The translations under genes and the position numbers were made by a program. This document shows positions 16,343 through 25,571 of a stretch of DNA of 64,000 nucleotides, one piece after another (the stretch's first letter is position 1; every line of letters starts with the position of its first letter). Origin of the DNA: Gordonia sp. PP30 (GTDB lineage Bacteria > Actinomycetota > Actinomycetes > Mycobacteriales > Mycobacteriaceae). Where the stretch lies: positions 1,736,001 through 1,800,000 of the forward strand of contig NZ_CP095864.1 of assembly GCF_023100845.1 (NCBI RefSeq), read 5' to 3'. Below the pieces are notes generated by a model. That model was not told the origin of the DNA. It did not search any database and saw only the letters and a program-made list of their open reading frames with translations.

Positions 16343-16484
16343 GACACTCTCCTTCTCAGCGGATGAATCTGGCTGTCCGGCAACGGCTTTCGCTGTCCGG
16401 TGAGATTCAAGGTAGGAGCGGAGTCTGGTGTTGGGCTGCCGGTAACCTGGCCTTCTCCTGTCAGTGACGACGGCCCAGGTCAGG

Positions 16485-16892
16485 TCACGTCTGGCAGGCG
16501 TTGACCCAGGCGCGGTCGCCGTCAGCATATGCCTCGTGCTTCCAGATCGGGACGTTTGTCTTGATCTCGTCGATCACTCGCTCGCAGACGGCGAACGCGT
16601 CGCCCCGGTGCGGCGCGGCGACCGCGACGACGACGGCGATCTCGCCGATGGCGAGGTCGCCCACCCGATGTTGCGCGGCGACGCGGATGTCGCCGGCGCG
16701 ATGGCGCGCCAGGACCGCTTGCAGAAAGCGGTCGGCTTCGGGGTGCGCCTCGTACCGGAGGGCGGCGACGGCCCGGCCGCCGTGATGGTCGCGGACCACG
16801 CCGCTGAAGGTCACCAGTGCGCCGTCGGCGTCGGTCAGGACCCGCTGTTCGCAGTCCCGCGGATCGAGCGGCCGGGACAGGATGTCACTCAC
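16485..16892 (-). CDS. moaE: Molybdopterin synthase catalytic subunit MoaE
   Basis: 135 aa. With MoaD it inserts sulfur into precursor Z to form molybdopterin. Motifs: [16 protein letters not shown] near the N-terminus, [20 protein letters not shown], and the C-terminal catalytic region [12 protein letters not shown] with the conserved Lys, followed by WVNAC. It is the last gene of the minus-strand Moco operon, overlapping moaC-mog by 8 bases. MoaD, its partner, is encoded in the divergent + strand operon at 20183. Confidence 0.95.
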   Translation of the reverse strand: MSDILSRPLDPRDCEQRVLTDADGALVTFSGVVRDHHGGRAVAALRYEAHPEADRFLQAVLARHRAGDIRVAAQHRVGDLAIGEIAVVVAVAAPHRGDAFAVCERVIDEIKTNVPIWKHEAYADGDRAWVNACQT

Positions 16893-17922
16893 GATGCCCC
16901 CGTCCGGCGGCCAGCTCGACCAGGTGGTCCAGGATCGGCCCGAGGACGTCGAGCCCGTCGGCGACCCCGCCGGGGGACCCGGGCAGATTCACCACGAAGG
17001 TGCCGCCCGCGAAACCGGCGAGCCCGCGGCTCAGCGAGGCGAGCGGCGTGGCGCCGCGGCCGCGGTCCCGGATCGCCTCGGCGATACCGGGCACCTCGGT
17101 GGTCAGGACCGCGGCGGTCGCCTCGGGCACCAGGTCGTCGGCGGTGGGGCCGGTGCCGCCGGTCGTGACGATCACCGCGGGGAACGCGGCGAGGGCGGCG
17201 CGCAGCGCACCGTCGATGTCGACATCGGCCACCACCGTCACGCCGTCGACGTCGAATCCGCGGGCGGCGAGCCAGCCGGCGATCACCGGTCCGGTCCGGT
17301 CCGTGCGCTCGCCGGCCGCGATCCGGGTGGAGGAGACCAGCACCGCGGCCCGGGTGGTCGGGTGCAGCGGGGGCCGTCCGGCCGGCGGAGCCGGAGCGGG
17401 AACGGGCGGGGTGTCGTCCCGCGTCCAATGGCCGCGCCGGCCGCCGGTCTTCTCGCGCAGCCGGACGCAGGTCAGCTCGGCGGCCGGGTCGAGGGCCTTC
17501 ACCATGTCGTGCAGGGTCAGGCCGGCGACGGTGACGGCGGTGAGCGCCTCCATCTCGACGCCGGTCCGCCCGGTGGTGGTGGCGGTCGCGGTGATGGCGA
17601 CGGACTCGGGCTCCAGCATCAAGTCGACGGCCACCTTCGACAGCGGCAGCGGATGGCAGAGCGGAATCAGCTCGCTGGTCCGTTTGGCGCCCTGGATCCC
17701 GGCGATCCGTGCGGTGGCGAGCACATCCCCCTTGGCGACGCCGCCGCCCCGCACGGCGTCGATCACCGCGGCGGTGGTGTGGAAGCGGCCCTCGGCGACG
17801 GCGGTGCGGACGGTGACGGCCTTCGCCGAGACGTCGACCATCGCGGCGGTGCCGTCGGCGCGCAGGTGTGTCAGTCCGCCCGGGCCGGCGGGCTCGGGGG
17901 AGCCGGTCAGGTCAGCGGCCAC
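16885..17922 (-). CDS. MoaC - MoaB/Mog fusion for molybdenum cofactor synthesis
   Basis: 345 aa from GTG 17922 (GGGAGGTGAC upstream). Residues about 1-165 are MoaC, cyclic pyranopterin monophosphate synthase: [35 protein letters not shown], and KALDPAAEL then REKTGG. Residues about 190-345 are a MoaB/MogA domain that adenylylates molybdopterin: [25 protein letters not shown] and [12 protein letters not shown] proline-rich linker joins them. MoaC and MoaB are usually separate, so the fusion couples an early and a late step. The start overlaps the moeA end by 16 bases, and moaE follows with 8 bases overlap, forming one operon. Confidence 0.92.
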   Translation of the reverse strand: MAADLTGSPEPAGPGGLTHLRADGTAAMVDVSAKAVTVRTAVAEGRFHTTAAVIDAVRGGGVAKGDVLATARIAGIQGAKRTSELIPLCHPLPLSKVAVDLMLEPESVAITATATTTGRTGVEMEALTAVTVAGLTLHDMVKALDPAAELTCVRLREKTGGRRGHWTRDDTPPVPAPAPPAGRPPLHPTTRAAVLVSSTRIAAGERTDRTGPVIAGWLAARGFDVDGVTVVADVDIDGALRAALAAFPAVIVTTGGTGPTADDLVPEATAAVLTTEVPGIAEAIRDRGRGATPLASLSRGLAGFAGGTFVVNLPGSPGGVADGLDVLGPILDHLVELAAGRGHRE

Positions 17923-19085
17923 GTCGTCACCTCCCGGCCGGCCGCGACACGGGTCTCGACCGCGTCGATCTCGATGAGATGAGTGGCGTGCGCGGCGGTC
18001 ACCGCCAGATGGCTGCCGGGGCCGCCGAGAGGCAGGACGGTGCCTTCGGGGGTGCGCACGCCCCGCAGGAACTGGGTCTTGCCCGGAATGGACTCGACCT
18101 GGCGGGCCAGTCGTGCCTTGCCGCGCGGCAGGGCGGGCAAGCCGGCCAGGTCGCGCAGGATGTCGCGCAGCAGCACCTCGAACGAGACCAGGACGCTCAC
18201 CGGGTTGCCCGGGAAGCAGATCACCGGGACGCCCTCCCAGGTCGCGAGACCCTGTGGACCGCCGGGCTGCATGGCCGTCGGGCCGAACCAGCCGTGCCCG
18301 CCGAGGGTCTGCCGGACCGGCTCGCGCTCGCCCATGGAGATGCCGCCCGAGGTCAGCACCAGATCGGCGTCGAGGCAGGCGGCGGTGAGCACGGTGGGGA
18401 AGTCGCCGTCGTCTCCGGCGGAGGCGACGAACACCACCTGGCCGCCGTGCTCGGTGGCGAGCGATTGCAGGACGAGGGAGTTGGATTCGAAGACCTGGCC
18501 GCCGACCGGTTCGGTGCCCGGCCGGATCAGTTCGCTGCCGGTGGAGATCACCGCCACCGCGGGACGCCGCCACACGGTCACGGTGCGCACGCCGCTGGCC
18601 GCCAGCGCCCCGAGATGGCGGGGGCCCAGCCGGGTGCCGGCCGGCACCACCCGGTCCCCGGCGCCGACGTCGGTGCCCGACGCCCGCACGAAGTCACCGG
18701 CGGTGGGGGCGGCCCGGAACGTCACCTGGCCGTCGGCCTCGGCCGACTGCTCCACCGGGATCACCGCATCGGCGCCGTCCGGGAGCGGTGCACCCGTCAT
18801 GATCGCCATCGCGGAGCCGGGCTTCAGCTGCGGCCGGGAGGTGTCGCCGGCGAAGATCCGCCCGCTGACCGGCAGCGGGCGGCCGGTGGTGATCTCGGCG
18901 GCCCGGACCGCGAAGCCGTCCATCGCGGAGTTGTCGAACAGGGGAAGTGCGTACGGCGCGTTGGCATCTCGCGCCGTCACCCGCCGCAATGCCGAGGAGA
19001 CGGGGATGGTCTCGGTGCGGCCGGCGAGGCCGGCCAGATGGTCGGCCATCGCGGCGCGATGCTCGGCGACGGGTCTGCGATTCAC
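17907..19085 (-). CDS. moeA: Molybdopterin molybdenumtransferase MoeA
   Basis: 392 aa, a normal length. MoeA inserts molybdate into adenylylated molybdopterin. Motifs: [15 protein letters not shown] (about residue 45), [22 protein letters not shown], and the catalytic [10 protein letters not shown], then [16 protein letters not shown]. First gene of the minus-strand operon moeA, moaC-mog, moaE and divergent from moaA, 94 bases away. A second MoeA domain exists in the mobA fusion at 30006; this one keeps the canonical GGxSxG-type active-site sequence, so it is the likelier housekeeping enzyme. Confidence 0.95.
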   Translation of the reverse strand: MNRRPVAEHRAAMADHLAGLAGRTETIPVSSALRRVTARDANAPYALPLFDNSAMDGFAVRAAEITTGRPLPVSGRIFAGDTSRPQLKPGSAMAIMTGAPLPDGADAVIPVEQSAEADGQVTFRAAPTAGDFVRASGTDVGAGDRVVPAGTRLGPRHLGALAASGVRTVTVWRRPAVAVISTGSELIRPGTEPVGGQVFESNSLVLQSLATEHGGQVVFVASAGDDGDFPTVLTAACLDADLVLTSGGISMGEREPVRQTLGGHGWFGPTAMQPGGPQGLATWEGVPVICFPGNPVSVLVSFEVLLRDILRDLAGLPALPRGKARLARQVESIPGKTQFLRGVRTPEGTVLPLGGPGSHLAVTAAHATHLIEIDAVETRVAAGREVTTWPLT

Positions 19086-19167
19086 GGCTCCCAGCCTATC
19101 CCGCGCACCGCGCCCGGCCGCCGCTTCCCGCGCCGCTCACGCCCGATTGAGAGCAGCCGATTCCTGC

Positions 19168-19173
19168 TAACGT
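19168..19173 (+). promoter_or_regulatory. Candidate -10 of moaA (leaderless)
   Basis: TAACGT ends 6 bases before the GTG start of moaA, placing the transcript start at the start codon. No convincing -35 is visible. The 94-base divergent gap is too short for a typical Moco riboswitch. Confidence 0.45.
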
Positions 19174-19179
19174 GGCAGT

Positions 19180-20190
19180 GTGTCGATTGCGGAGGTCCGG
19201 GCCGGTTCGGTGCTGGTCGACGCTCTCGGCCGCCGCGCCCGTGACCTGCGCATCTCGCTGACCCAGGCCTGCAATCTGCGGTGCCGCTACTGCATGCCGG
19301 CCGAGGGGCTGCCGATCATGCCGCGTTCGGAGCTGCTGTCGGCGGACGAGGTCGCGACCCTGGTCGACGTGGCGGTCGACCAGCTCGGCATCGACGAACT
19401 CCGGCTCACCGGCGGCGAGCCGCTGCTGCGCCGGGATCTGGAAGTCCTGATCGCGCAGATCCGCGCACGACACCCCGGTCTGCCGATCGCCCTCACCACC
19501 AACGGGCTCGGCCTGATCCACCGGGCGGCGGGGCTGGCCGCGGCCGGACTGTCCCGGATCAACATCTCGCTCGACACCGTCGACCGCGATCTGTTCGCCC
19601 GGATCACCCGCCGGGACCGGCTGCCCGATGTGATCGCCGGGATCGACGCCGCCCGCGCGGCCGGCCTCACGCCGGTGAAGATCAACGCGGTCGCGCTGAG
19701 CGAGACCCTGCCGGGCGCCCCGGACCTGCTCGCCTGGTGTCTCGATCGGGGCCTGGAACTCCGCTTCATCGAGGCCATGCCGCTCGACGCCGACGGCGGC
19801 TGGACCAAAGACGCCTACGTGACGGCCGGGCAGGTCCTCGAATCCCTCGGCACGCGTTTCGCGCTGACGCCGATCGGCCGGGTGGACCCGGGTGCTCCCG
19901 CCGAACGCTGGTGTGTGGACGGCGGTCCCGGCACCGTCGGGGTGATCGCCTCGATGACCCGGTCGTTCTGCGGGGCCTGCGACCGCACCCGGATCACCGC
20001 CGAGGGACGCGTGCGCCCGTGCCTGTTCTCCGACGACGAGATCGATCTGCGCGCGATCCTGCGTTCGGGCGGCGACGCCGCGGACCTGGCCGCCGCCTGG
20101 CGGGAGGTCACCTGGCGCAAGTCGCCCGGTCATCTGCCGGCCGACGTGCTGACCCATCCGCGCCGGTCGATGGGGGCCATCGGTGGCTGA
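19180..20190 (+). CDS. moaA: GTP 3',8-cyclase MoaA (radical SAM)
   Basis: 336 aa, GTG start. First step of molybdopterin synthesis. The N-terminal radical-SAM cluster motif is CNLRCRYC (about residue 31-38), followed by [12 protein letters not shown]. The C-terminal second cluster begins CGACDRTR (about 264) and continues to RPCLFS. The protein ends in Gly-Gly (MGAIGG), a feature needed for MoaA activity. It overlaps moaD by 8 bases. An AUG or RBS is not evident, in line with a leaderless start. Confidence 0.96.
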   Translation: MSIAEVRAGSVLVDALGRRARDLRISLTQACNLRCRYCMPAEGLPIMPRSELLSADEVATLVDVAVDQLGIDELRLTGGEPLLRRDLEVLIAQIRARHPGLPIALTTNGLGLIHRAAGLAAAGLSRINISLDTVDRDLFARITRRDRLPDVIAGIDAARAAGLTPVKINAVALSETLPGAPDLLAWCLDRGLELRFIEAMPLDADGGWTKDAYVTAGQVLESLGTRFALTPIGRVDPGAPAERWCVDGGPGTVGVIASMTRSFCGACDRTRITAEGRVRPCLFSDDEIDLRAILRSGGDAADLAAAWREVTWRKSPGHLPADVLTHPRRSMGAIGG

Positions 20191-20431
20191 GACCATCACC
20201 GTCACCTATTTCGCGGGCCTCGCCGAGGCCACCGGCTGCCACCGCGAACGGCTCGACGTCGCCGAGGCCACCGTCGACGGCCTGCGTGCGGCCGTCGCCC
20301 GGCGGCACGGACGCGACGCCGGAGCACTCGCCGCGGCCAGTTCGGTGCTCGACGGCGACGAACTGCTGCGCGACCCGGCGGCGCCGATCGGGGCCGCCGT
20401 CGATCTGCTCCCGCCCTTCGCCGGTGGATGA
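20183..20431 (+). CDS. moaD: Molybdopterin synthase sulfur-carrier subunit MoaD
   Basis: 82 aa, ubiquitin-like fold. The C-terminus PPFAGG ends in the Gly-Gly that is adenylylated and thiocarboxylated. N-terminal [12 protein letters not shown] is typical. The ATG start (20183) overlaps moaA by 8 bases. It works with MoaE, encoded on the opposite strand at 16485. It is followed after 93 bases by modA. Confidence 0.93.
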   Translation: MAETITVTYFAGLAEATGCHRERLDVAEATVDGLRAAVARRHGRDAGALAAASSVLDGDELLRDPAAPIGAAVDLLPPFAGG

Positions 20432-20524
20432 CAGCGCGAGGCGATAGGTTTGCCTTTCGGAACACCCACGCCGCGATCGAGCGCTCCGCCCGCGCGGCAC
20501 GCCCGTCGACGCAGAAGGTGAATC

Positions 20525-21280
20525 ATGAAGTGGAGAAGGCTTGTCGGAGTGACCGTCGCGATGGCGGCGACGGTGGCCGTGGCGGCTTCGGCGACGGCGT
20601 GCAGCTCGGACGGCGGGAAGTCCGCTGACGCCAAGACGATCCGGGTGATGGCCGCGGCGTCGCTGGTCGACGTGATGAAGCCGCTGAACTCGGCGTACGG
20701 CGACGAGCACGACGGTGCCAAGGTGCAGCTGGACACCGGCGCGTCGTCGGCGCTGGTGCAGAAGCTCAAGTCCGGCGCCAAGGCGGACGTGCTGATCACC
20801 GCCGACACCGAGACGATGGACAAGGCCGTCAAGGACGGACTGGCCAAGGACCCGGTCGTGATCGCCACCAACAAGCTGGTGATCGTGGTGCCGAAGGGCA
20901 ACCCGGGCAAGGTGACCGGGCTCGACTTCTTCACCAAGGAAGGCAACCGCGCGGTGATCTGCGCCAGCGAGGTTCCGTGCGGCCGCGCCGCGGAGCGGGC
21001 GATCGCCGCGATCGGCGGCACGCCGCACCCGATCAGCCGGGCCGTGGACGTGCGCAACGCGCTCGGGACGGTGACCAGCGGTGAGGCCGACGCCGCCCTC
21101 GTCTACGCCACCGATGCGGCGTCCGCGGGCGACAAGGTGGAGACCATCGAGATCCCCAACGCGCCGGTGGTGCAGTACCCGGCGTCGGCGCTGACCGATG
21201 CGGGTAAGGACTACGTCGACCTGCTGACCTCGGACAAGGGCAAGAAGATCCTGGCCGACGCCGGCTTCGGCGCCCCGTGA
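20525..21280 (+). CDS. modA: Molybdate-binding lipoprotein ModA
   Basis: 251 aa. The N-terminus has a basic start (MKWRR), a hydrophobic stretch and a lipobox ending at Cys (SATACSS), so it is a lipid-anchored binding protein of an ABC importer. The mature part shows the ModA pattern: VMAAASLVDVMKPL, LDTGASSALVQKLKSGAKADVLITAD (broken here as GASSALVQKLKSG and DVLITAD), and late YATDAASAGDKVETI. It precedes modB by 25 bases. Confidence 0.94.
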   Translation: MKWRRLVGVTVAMAATVAVAASATACSSDGGKSADAKTIRVMAAASLVDVMKPLNSAYGDEHDGAKVQLDTGASSALVQKLKSGAKADVLITADTETMDKAVKDGLAKDPVVIATNKLVIVVPKGNPGKVTGLDFFTKEGNRAVICASEVPCGRAAERAIAAIGGTPHPISRAVDVRNALGTVTSGEADAALVYATDAASAGDKVETIEIPNAPVVQYPASALTDAGKDYVDLLTSDKGKKILADAGFGAP

Positions 21281-21305
21281 CGGAACGCCGCACGGCCATC
21301 GCGTC

Positions 21306-22115
21306 GTGAGTGGCCACCGGCCGAACACCGGGCTCCCGGCACCGATCGCCGGTGTCGGGATCCTGGGTGCGGTGGTGATCGTCGCACCGCTGGTCGCGCT
21401 CGCCTGGGCCGCACCGTGGGGCCGGATGTGGTCGCTCCTCACCGCGTCGGACGCCATGGCGGCCCTCGGGCTGTCGATGGGCGCCGGGATTCTGGCGACC
21501 GCACTGGCGATCCTGCTCGGAGTGCCGCTCGCGGCGGTGCTGGCCTCCGACGCGATCCGGCCCACCCGGCTGGTGCGCCTGCTGGTGATCGTGCCGATGG
21601 TGATGCCGCCGGTCGTCGTCGGCACGGCGCTGCTCACCCTGCTGGGCCGGCGCGGTCTGCTGGGCCGGTATCTCGACGCGTGGTTCGACTGGACCCCGAC
21701 GTACACCTTCTGGGCGGTGGTGATCGCGCAGCTCGTGGTCGCGATGCCGTTCCTCGTGGTCAGCGTCGAGGCGTCGCTGCGCACCCGCAACATCGACGCC
21801 GAGGAATGCGCCTACACCCTCGGCGCCGGCCGGCTCACCACGTTCTGGCGGGTGACCCTGCCGGAGATCCGCGGCGGTATCGCCGCCGGTGCGGTGATGT
21901 GCTTCGCCCGCGCGCTCGGGGAATTCGGCGCCACGATCACGTTCGCGGGTAACGTCCAGGGCGTCACCCAGACCATGCCGCTGGCGATCTACCTCGATCT
22001 GCAGCGCGACGACGACGCCGCCATCGCGATGGCGGTCGGTCTGGTGGTACTCAGCATCCTGGTGCTGGTCGTGATGCGCGGCCGCTGGATGCCCGCGCTG
22101 TCGTCGCCGCACTGA
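21306..22115 (+). CDS. modB: Molybdate ABC transporter permease ModB
   Basis: 269 aa, GTG start. Five or six membrane segments, and the permease EAA-type loop with RALGEFGATITF (about residue 202), characteristic of ModB/CysT-type permeases. The partner ATPase ModC is not encoded next to it: the following 145 bases hold no gene and narK comes next. The permease must use a ModC from elsewhere or another ATPase. Confidence 0.93.
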   Translation: MSGHRPNTGLPAPIAGVGILGAVVIVAPLVALAWAAPWGRMWSLLTASDAMAALGLSMGAGILATALAILLGVPLAAVLASDAIRPTRLVRLLVIVPMVMPPVVVGTALLTLLGRRGLLGRYLDAWFDWTPTYTFWAVVIAQLVVAMPFLVVSVEASLRTRNIDAEECAYTLGAGRLTTFWRVTLPEIRGGIAAGAVMCFARALGEFGATITFAGNVQGVTQTMPLAIYLDLQRDDDAAIAMAVGLVVLSILVLVVMRGRWMPALSSPH

Positions 22116-22260
22116 CTCGCCGCGCCTTCTCACAGCCGTCGTATCCGCCCGGAGAGGACTTGCTTACCTCCGGGAGATTCGCGCGCCGCCGGACCGGAAA
22201 CATGGCGTTCGTACGGTCGCTCTACCCGGACACGCCGGGCCCGAGCGCAAGGAGGAACCC

Positions 22261-23661
22261 ATGCCGCGCAAGCGACCTCACACGATCACCGACTGGGACC
22301 CGGAGGATGTCGCCGCCTGGGACGCCGGCGGCGCGGCCATCGCCCGGCGCAATCTGATCTGGTCCGTGGTGGCCGAGCACGTCGGCTTCTCGGTGTGGTC
22401 GCTCTGGTCGGTGATGGTGCTGTTCATGCCGTCCGACGTCTACGGCATCTCGCTCGGCGACAAGTTCCTGATCGGCGCCGTCGCCACGCTGACCGGTGCG
22501 CTGCTGCGCTTCCCGTACACCATGGCCACCACCCGTTTCGGGGGCCGCAACTGGACGGTGTTCTCGGCGTTCGTGCTGCTGATCCCGGTGACCGCCACCA
22601 TCGTGCTGCTGGCCCATCCGGGACAGCCGCTGTGGATGTACCTGGTGTGCGCCGCGCTGACCGGTCTCGGCGGCGGCAACTTCGCGTCGTCGATGACCAA
22701 CATCAACGCGTTCTATCCGCAGCGGCTCAAGGGCTGGGCGCTCGGGCTGAACGCCGGTGGCGGCAATCTGGGCGTGCCCGCGGTGCAGTTGCTCGGTCTG
22801 CTGGTGATCGCGTGGGCGGGCAACCGGCAGCCGTACTGGGTGTGCGCGTTCTACCTGGTGGCGCTGGTGATCGCCGGAATCGGTGCGGCACTGTACATGG
22901 ACAACCTGGAGGGTCCCGGGGTCGATCTCGGCGCGATGCGCGCGGCGCTGGTCAACCGGCACACCTGGACCGTCTCGCTGCTGTACATCGGCACCTTCGG
23001 TTCGTTCATCGGCTTCTCGTTCGCCTTCGGCCAGATGCTCGCGCTCTCGTTTCGCGACCAGGGGCAGTCGGCGGCGCAGGCCAGCCTGCACGCCGCGCAG
23101 ATCGCCTTCCTCGGACCGCTGCTCGGCTCGATCAGCCGCGTCTACGGAGGAAAGCTGGCCGACCGCTTCGGCGGCAGCCGGGTGACCTTCGCGGTGTTCC
23201 TCGGCATGATCGCCGGCGCCGCGGTGCTGCTGGCCGGCGGCGGCTCGATCGCGCTGTGCGCGGTGGGCTTCGTGCTCCTGTTCGTGCTCTCCGGCATGGG
23301 CAACGGTTCGGTGTACAAGATCATCCCGTCGGTGTTCGACGCCGCCGCGCGCACCCTGCCGCTCGACGAGGCCGGCCGCGCCGCCTATTCCCGCTCGATG
23401 TCGGGCGCGGTGATCGGGATCGCCGGTGCCCTCGGCGGTCTCGGCGGCGTCGGGATCAACCTGGTGCTGCGGCAGTCGTACGCGTCGACCGGCGCGGCGA
23501 CCACCGCGTTCGCCGTGTTCGCGGCCTTCTACGCGGTCGCCGCCCTGGTGACCTGGCGGATGTATCTGCGGGCGCCGCAGGGCGCTCTCCGGCGTCAGGT
23601 CGATTCGAAGGTCAGCACCGCGATGCGGGTCTCCGGCTCGAAGAACAGTATGACGTCGTGA
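22261..23661 (+). CDS. narK: Nitrate/nitrite transporter NarK family (MFS)
   Basis: 466 aa, 12 predicted membrane segments. The NarK signature is present: RFPYTMATTRFGGRNWT near the fourth helix, with the substrate Arg, and the nitrate-signature glycine-rich segments GLGGGNFASSMTNIN and MGNGSVYKIIP. AAGGAGG lies just before the ATG. It is the first gene of the nitrate region and is followed by nnaR on the same strand, after a convergent hypothetical gene whose 3' end overlaps narK by 67 bases. The order narK, NnaR, chelatase, NirD/NirB resembles what I recall at Rv0252-Rv0261c of M. tuberculosis. Nothing decisive is seen in the 145 bases upstream. Confidence 0.93.
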   Translation: MPRKRPHTITDWDPEDVAAWDAGGAAIARRNLIWSVVAEHVGFSVWSLWSVMVLFMPSDVYGISLGDKFLIGAVATLTGALLRFPYTMATTRFGGRNWTVFSAFVLLIPVTATIVLLAHPGQPLWMYLVCAALTGLGGGNFASSMTNINAFYPQRLKGWALGLNAGGGNLGVPAVQLLGLLVIAWAGNRQPYWVCAFYLVALVIAGIGAALYMDNLEGPGVDLGAMRAALVNRHTWTVSLLYIGTFGSFIGFSFAFGQMLALSFRDQGQSAAQASLHAAQIAFLGPLLGSISRVYGGKLADRFGGSRVTFAVFLGMIAGAAVLLAGGGSIALCAVGFVLLFVLSGMGNGSVYKIIPSVFDAAARTLPLDEAGRAAYSRSMSGAVIGIAGALGGLGGVGINLVLRQSYASTGAATTAFAVFAAFYAVAALVTWRMYLRAPQGALRRQVDSKVSTAMRVSGSKNSMTS

Positions 23662-24314
23662 CCGCTCCACCCGCGCAGCCCGTGAATGGGGCACCGGCCG
23701 ATATAGGTCAGCGGGCGCCCGTCCCGGAGGGTCAATCGGTGCCCGAGTTCGAGCGCCGCGGGCGGTCGGTACTCCGACCAGTTGCCGAACGACAGCGGGC
23801 CGCCGAGCGACTCGACGGACGCGCGTGGGCGGGGACTGTCCGAGTTGGGGTCGGGTCGATCCCAGGGTTCGCCGAATTCGAGGATGCGTTCGTCACGCCA
23901 CAGCCGCTTGAGACGCTCATAGTTCCGGCCGACCTCGGCGTAGAACTCTTCGACCTGCTCGGGATCATCGACCGCGCCGAGGTTCTCGATCTCGAAACAG
24001 CGGGGGTCGCCGAGGAACCGATAGCGGCCGTCGTCCTCGACCCGGAACGCGATCCAGTTGAGTCCGACATGGTCGTCGTGGTGTTCGGTCGTCCGGTATC
24101 CGACGTACCCGTATTGCGCGTCGACCGGCGTGACGAAGTGGATCCGCCCCGTCCATTCCGGATCGAACGCGCTGAGCTCGACGGAAGCCAGCGGATACAG
24201 AACCCGGTGCAGCCACGGCTGGTCGTCGACGAAGACCCGGTCGGCATCGGGAAGCACGGTGATCCGCGGGTCGGGGCCGGTGATCCGCTCGCCCGAGGGC
24301 GCCCGACTGCTCAT
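23595..24314 (-). CDS. Hypothetical protein, convergent with narK
   Basis: 239 aa, ATG start. I do not recognise the family. It is a soluble, acidic protein rich in Trp, Arg and Asp, with motifs such as GLNWIAFRVEDDG, RYRFLGDPRCFEIENLG and a C-terminal CPIHGLRGWSGHDVILFF. No signal peptide or membrane segment. Base composition and codon choice look native. Its 3' 67 bases overlap the end of narK on the other strand, so one transcript could interfere with the other. The divergent neighbour nnaR starts 101 bases away. Confidence 0.65.
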   Translation of the reverse strand: MSSRAPSGERITGPDPRITVLPDADRVFVDDQPWLHRVLYPLASVELSAFDPEWTGRIHFVTPVDAQYGYVGYRTTEHHDDHVGLNWIAFRVEDDGRYRFLGDPRCFEIENLGAVDDPEQVEEFYAEVGRNYERLKRLWRDERILEFGEPWDRPDPNSDSPRPRASVESLGGPLSFGNWSEYRPPAALELGHRLTLRDGRPLTYIGRCPIHGLRGWSGHDVILFFEPETRIAVLTFEST

Positions 24315-24415
24315 GCTCGCGCATGCTACTGGACGCGCAGACCGCCACCGGCGGCGTTCGGCCGGCCGAACATCGTGGGTGCGGAGCGGTGTATCCGGTC
24401 TGCGACAATTGCCTC

Positions 24416-25525
24416 ATGACCAGCCTGACCGGATTCACGGTCGCCGTCACCGCGTCCCGCCGGGCCGAGGAGTTCGCCACGCTCCTGCAGCGGCGGGGCG
24501 CGCGGGTGCGCAGTGCCGCGGCCATCGCGATCGTGCCGCTGCACGACGACGTCACGCTCCGCGCGGTGACCGAAGACCTCATCGCCGACCCGCCGGACGT
24601 GCTCATCGCGACCACCGGTATCGGCTTCCGCGGCTGGATCGAGGCCGCCGACGGCTGGGGTCTGGCCGAGGATCTGCTCGCGGCGCTCGGGCGCGCGCGG
24701 GTGATCTCGCGCGGCCCCAAGCCGACCGGCGCGCTGCGCGCCGCGGGGCTGCGGGAGGAGTGGTCGCCGGAGTCCGAGTCGACCGCGGAACTGCTCGCCA
24801 TGCTCACCCGCGACGATCTGGACGGCCGCCGGGTGGCGGTGCAGCTGCACGGCGCGACGGACGAGTGGGATCCCAATCCGGGCTTTCTCGACGGACTCGT
24901 CGAGCTCGGCGGCCGGGTGATCGGGGTGCCCGTCTACCGGTGGAAGATGCCCGACGACCGGGACGCGCTCGACGCGCTGATCACCGATCTGGCCGGTGGC
25001 CGGATCGACGCGGTGACCTTCACCTCGGCGCCCGCCGTCGCATCGGTGCTGATCCGGGCGGCCGAACTCGGCCTGTCCGGGCCGCTGCGCCACGCGCTGA
25101 CCGAGCGGGTCGTGGTGTACTGCGTCGGCCCGGTGACGGCCGCGCCGCTGGAGCGGATCGGTGTCCCGAGCGTGGCGCCGGACCGGATGCGCCTCGGTGC
25201 GCTCGCGCGGCTGGTCGGGGAGGATCTGCCCGCGCGCCGTCCCGAACTCGATGTCGCCGGGCATCGGCTCGGGGTGCGTGCCGATGCCGTGGTGGTCGAC
25301 GGATCCGAGTGCGAGGTGTCGGCGACCGGGCTGGCCCTGCTGAAGGCGCTGGCCGTCCGGCCGGGAGAGGTGCTGTCCCGGGACACCCTGCTGGAACTGC
25401 TTCCGGCCGCCGGCGACGACCCGCACGCCGTCGAGGTGGCCATCGGCCGGCTTCGCACCGCCCTGGGCGCCCGCGAGATCATCGCGACGGTCGTCAAGCG
25501 CGGCTACCGCCTGGCGGTAGCCTGA
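24416..25525 (+). CDS. nnaR: NnaR-type nitrate regulator (HemD-like domain + OmpR winged helix)
   Basis: 369 aa from ATG 24416; a longer in-frame start at 24323 is unlikely. Residues about 1-260 resemble uroporphyrinogen-III synthase (HemD), opening with GFTVAVTASRRAEEFATLL. The last ~95 residues are an OmpR/PhoB-type DNA-binding domain (LLKALAVRPGEVLSRDTLLE, VEVAIGRLRTALG, VVKRGYRLAVA). This pairing defines NnaR, which acts with GlnR to activate nitrate and nitrite assimilation genes in Streptomyces and mycobacteria. It lies between narK and the chelatase/nirDB genes, its expected targets. A true HemD role is less likely given the DNA-binding tail and the setting. Confidence 0.88.
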   Translation: MTSLTGFTVAVTASRRAEEFATLLQRRGARVRSAAAIAIVPLHDDVTLRAVTEDLIADPPDVLIATTGIGFRGWIEAADGWGLAEDLLAALGRARVISRGPKPTGALRAAGLREEWSPESESTAELLAMLTRDDLDGRRVAVQLHGATDEWDPNPGFLDGLVELGGRVIGVPVYRWKMPDDRDALDALITDLAGGRIDAVTFTSAPAVASVLIRAAELGLSGPLRHALTERVVVYCVGPVTAAPLERIGVPSVAPDRMRLGALARLVGEDLPARRPELDVAGHRLGVRADAVVVDGSECEVSATGLALLKALAVRPGEVLSRDTLLELLPAAGDDPHAVEVAIGRLRTALGAREIIATVVKRGYRLAVA

Positions 25526-25535
25526 TCCGCCGGGT

Positions 25536-25557
25536 ATGGTAGTTACGTAACTACCAT
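25536..25557. promoter_or_regulatory. Perfect 22-bp palindrome, operator of the toxin-antitoxin operon
   Basis: A perfect inverted repeat centred on TTACGTAA (arms begin ATGGTAGTTAC), 14 bases before the antitoxin ATG. It is the sort of site that antitoxins of the Phd/YefM type bind for autorepression. The AGGGGGACGAG that follows is a possible ribosome binding site. Confidence 0.75.
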
Positions 25558-25571
25558 CTAGGGGGACGAGA

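Larger units (their letters stand above)
15909..16467 (-). repeat. Tandem duplication carrying the two peptide genes
   Basis: Unit A (about 15909-16165) and unit B (about 16202-16467) correspond along their length, both in the peptide gene and in its upstream region; shared upstream words include ggtaacctggcc, ggtgagattcaag and caacggctttcg/taacggctttcg (read on +). The units have diverged by substitution and small indels, so the duplication is not recent. Confidence 0.85.

Noticed and set aside
15893-16410. Alternative minus frames in the peptide duplication beginning MNLTG.RKPLPDS
   Set aside because: Both begin at a TTG-type start with no ribosome binding site. The frame ending VWDRR.HRW.WQW has ATG, a good RBS in both copies and conservative changes.
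19086-19179. Moco riboswitch between moeA and moaA
   Set aside because: The 94-base gap is too short for the known motif, and moaA looks leaderless.
22116-22260. Remnant of modC after modB
   Set aside because: No ATPase motif in any frame in these 145 bases.
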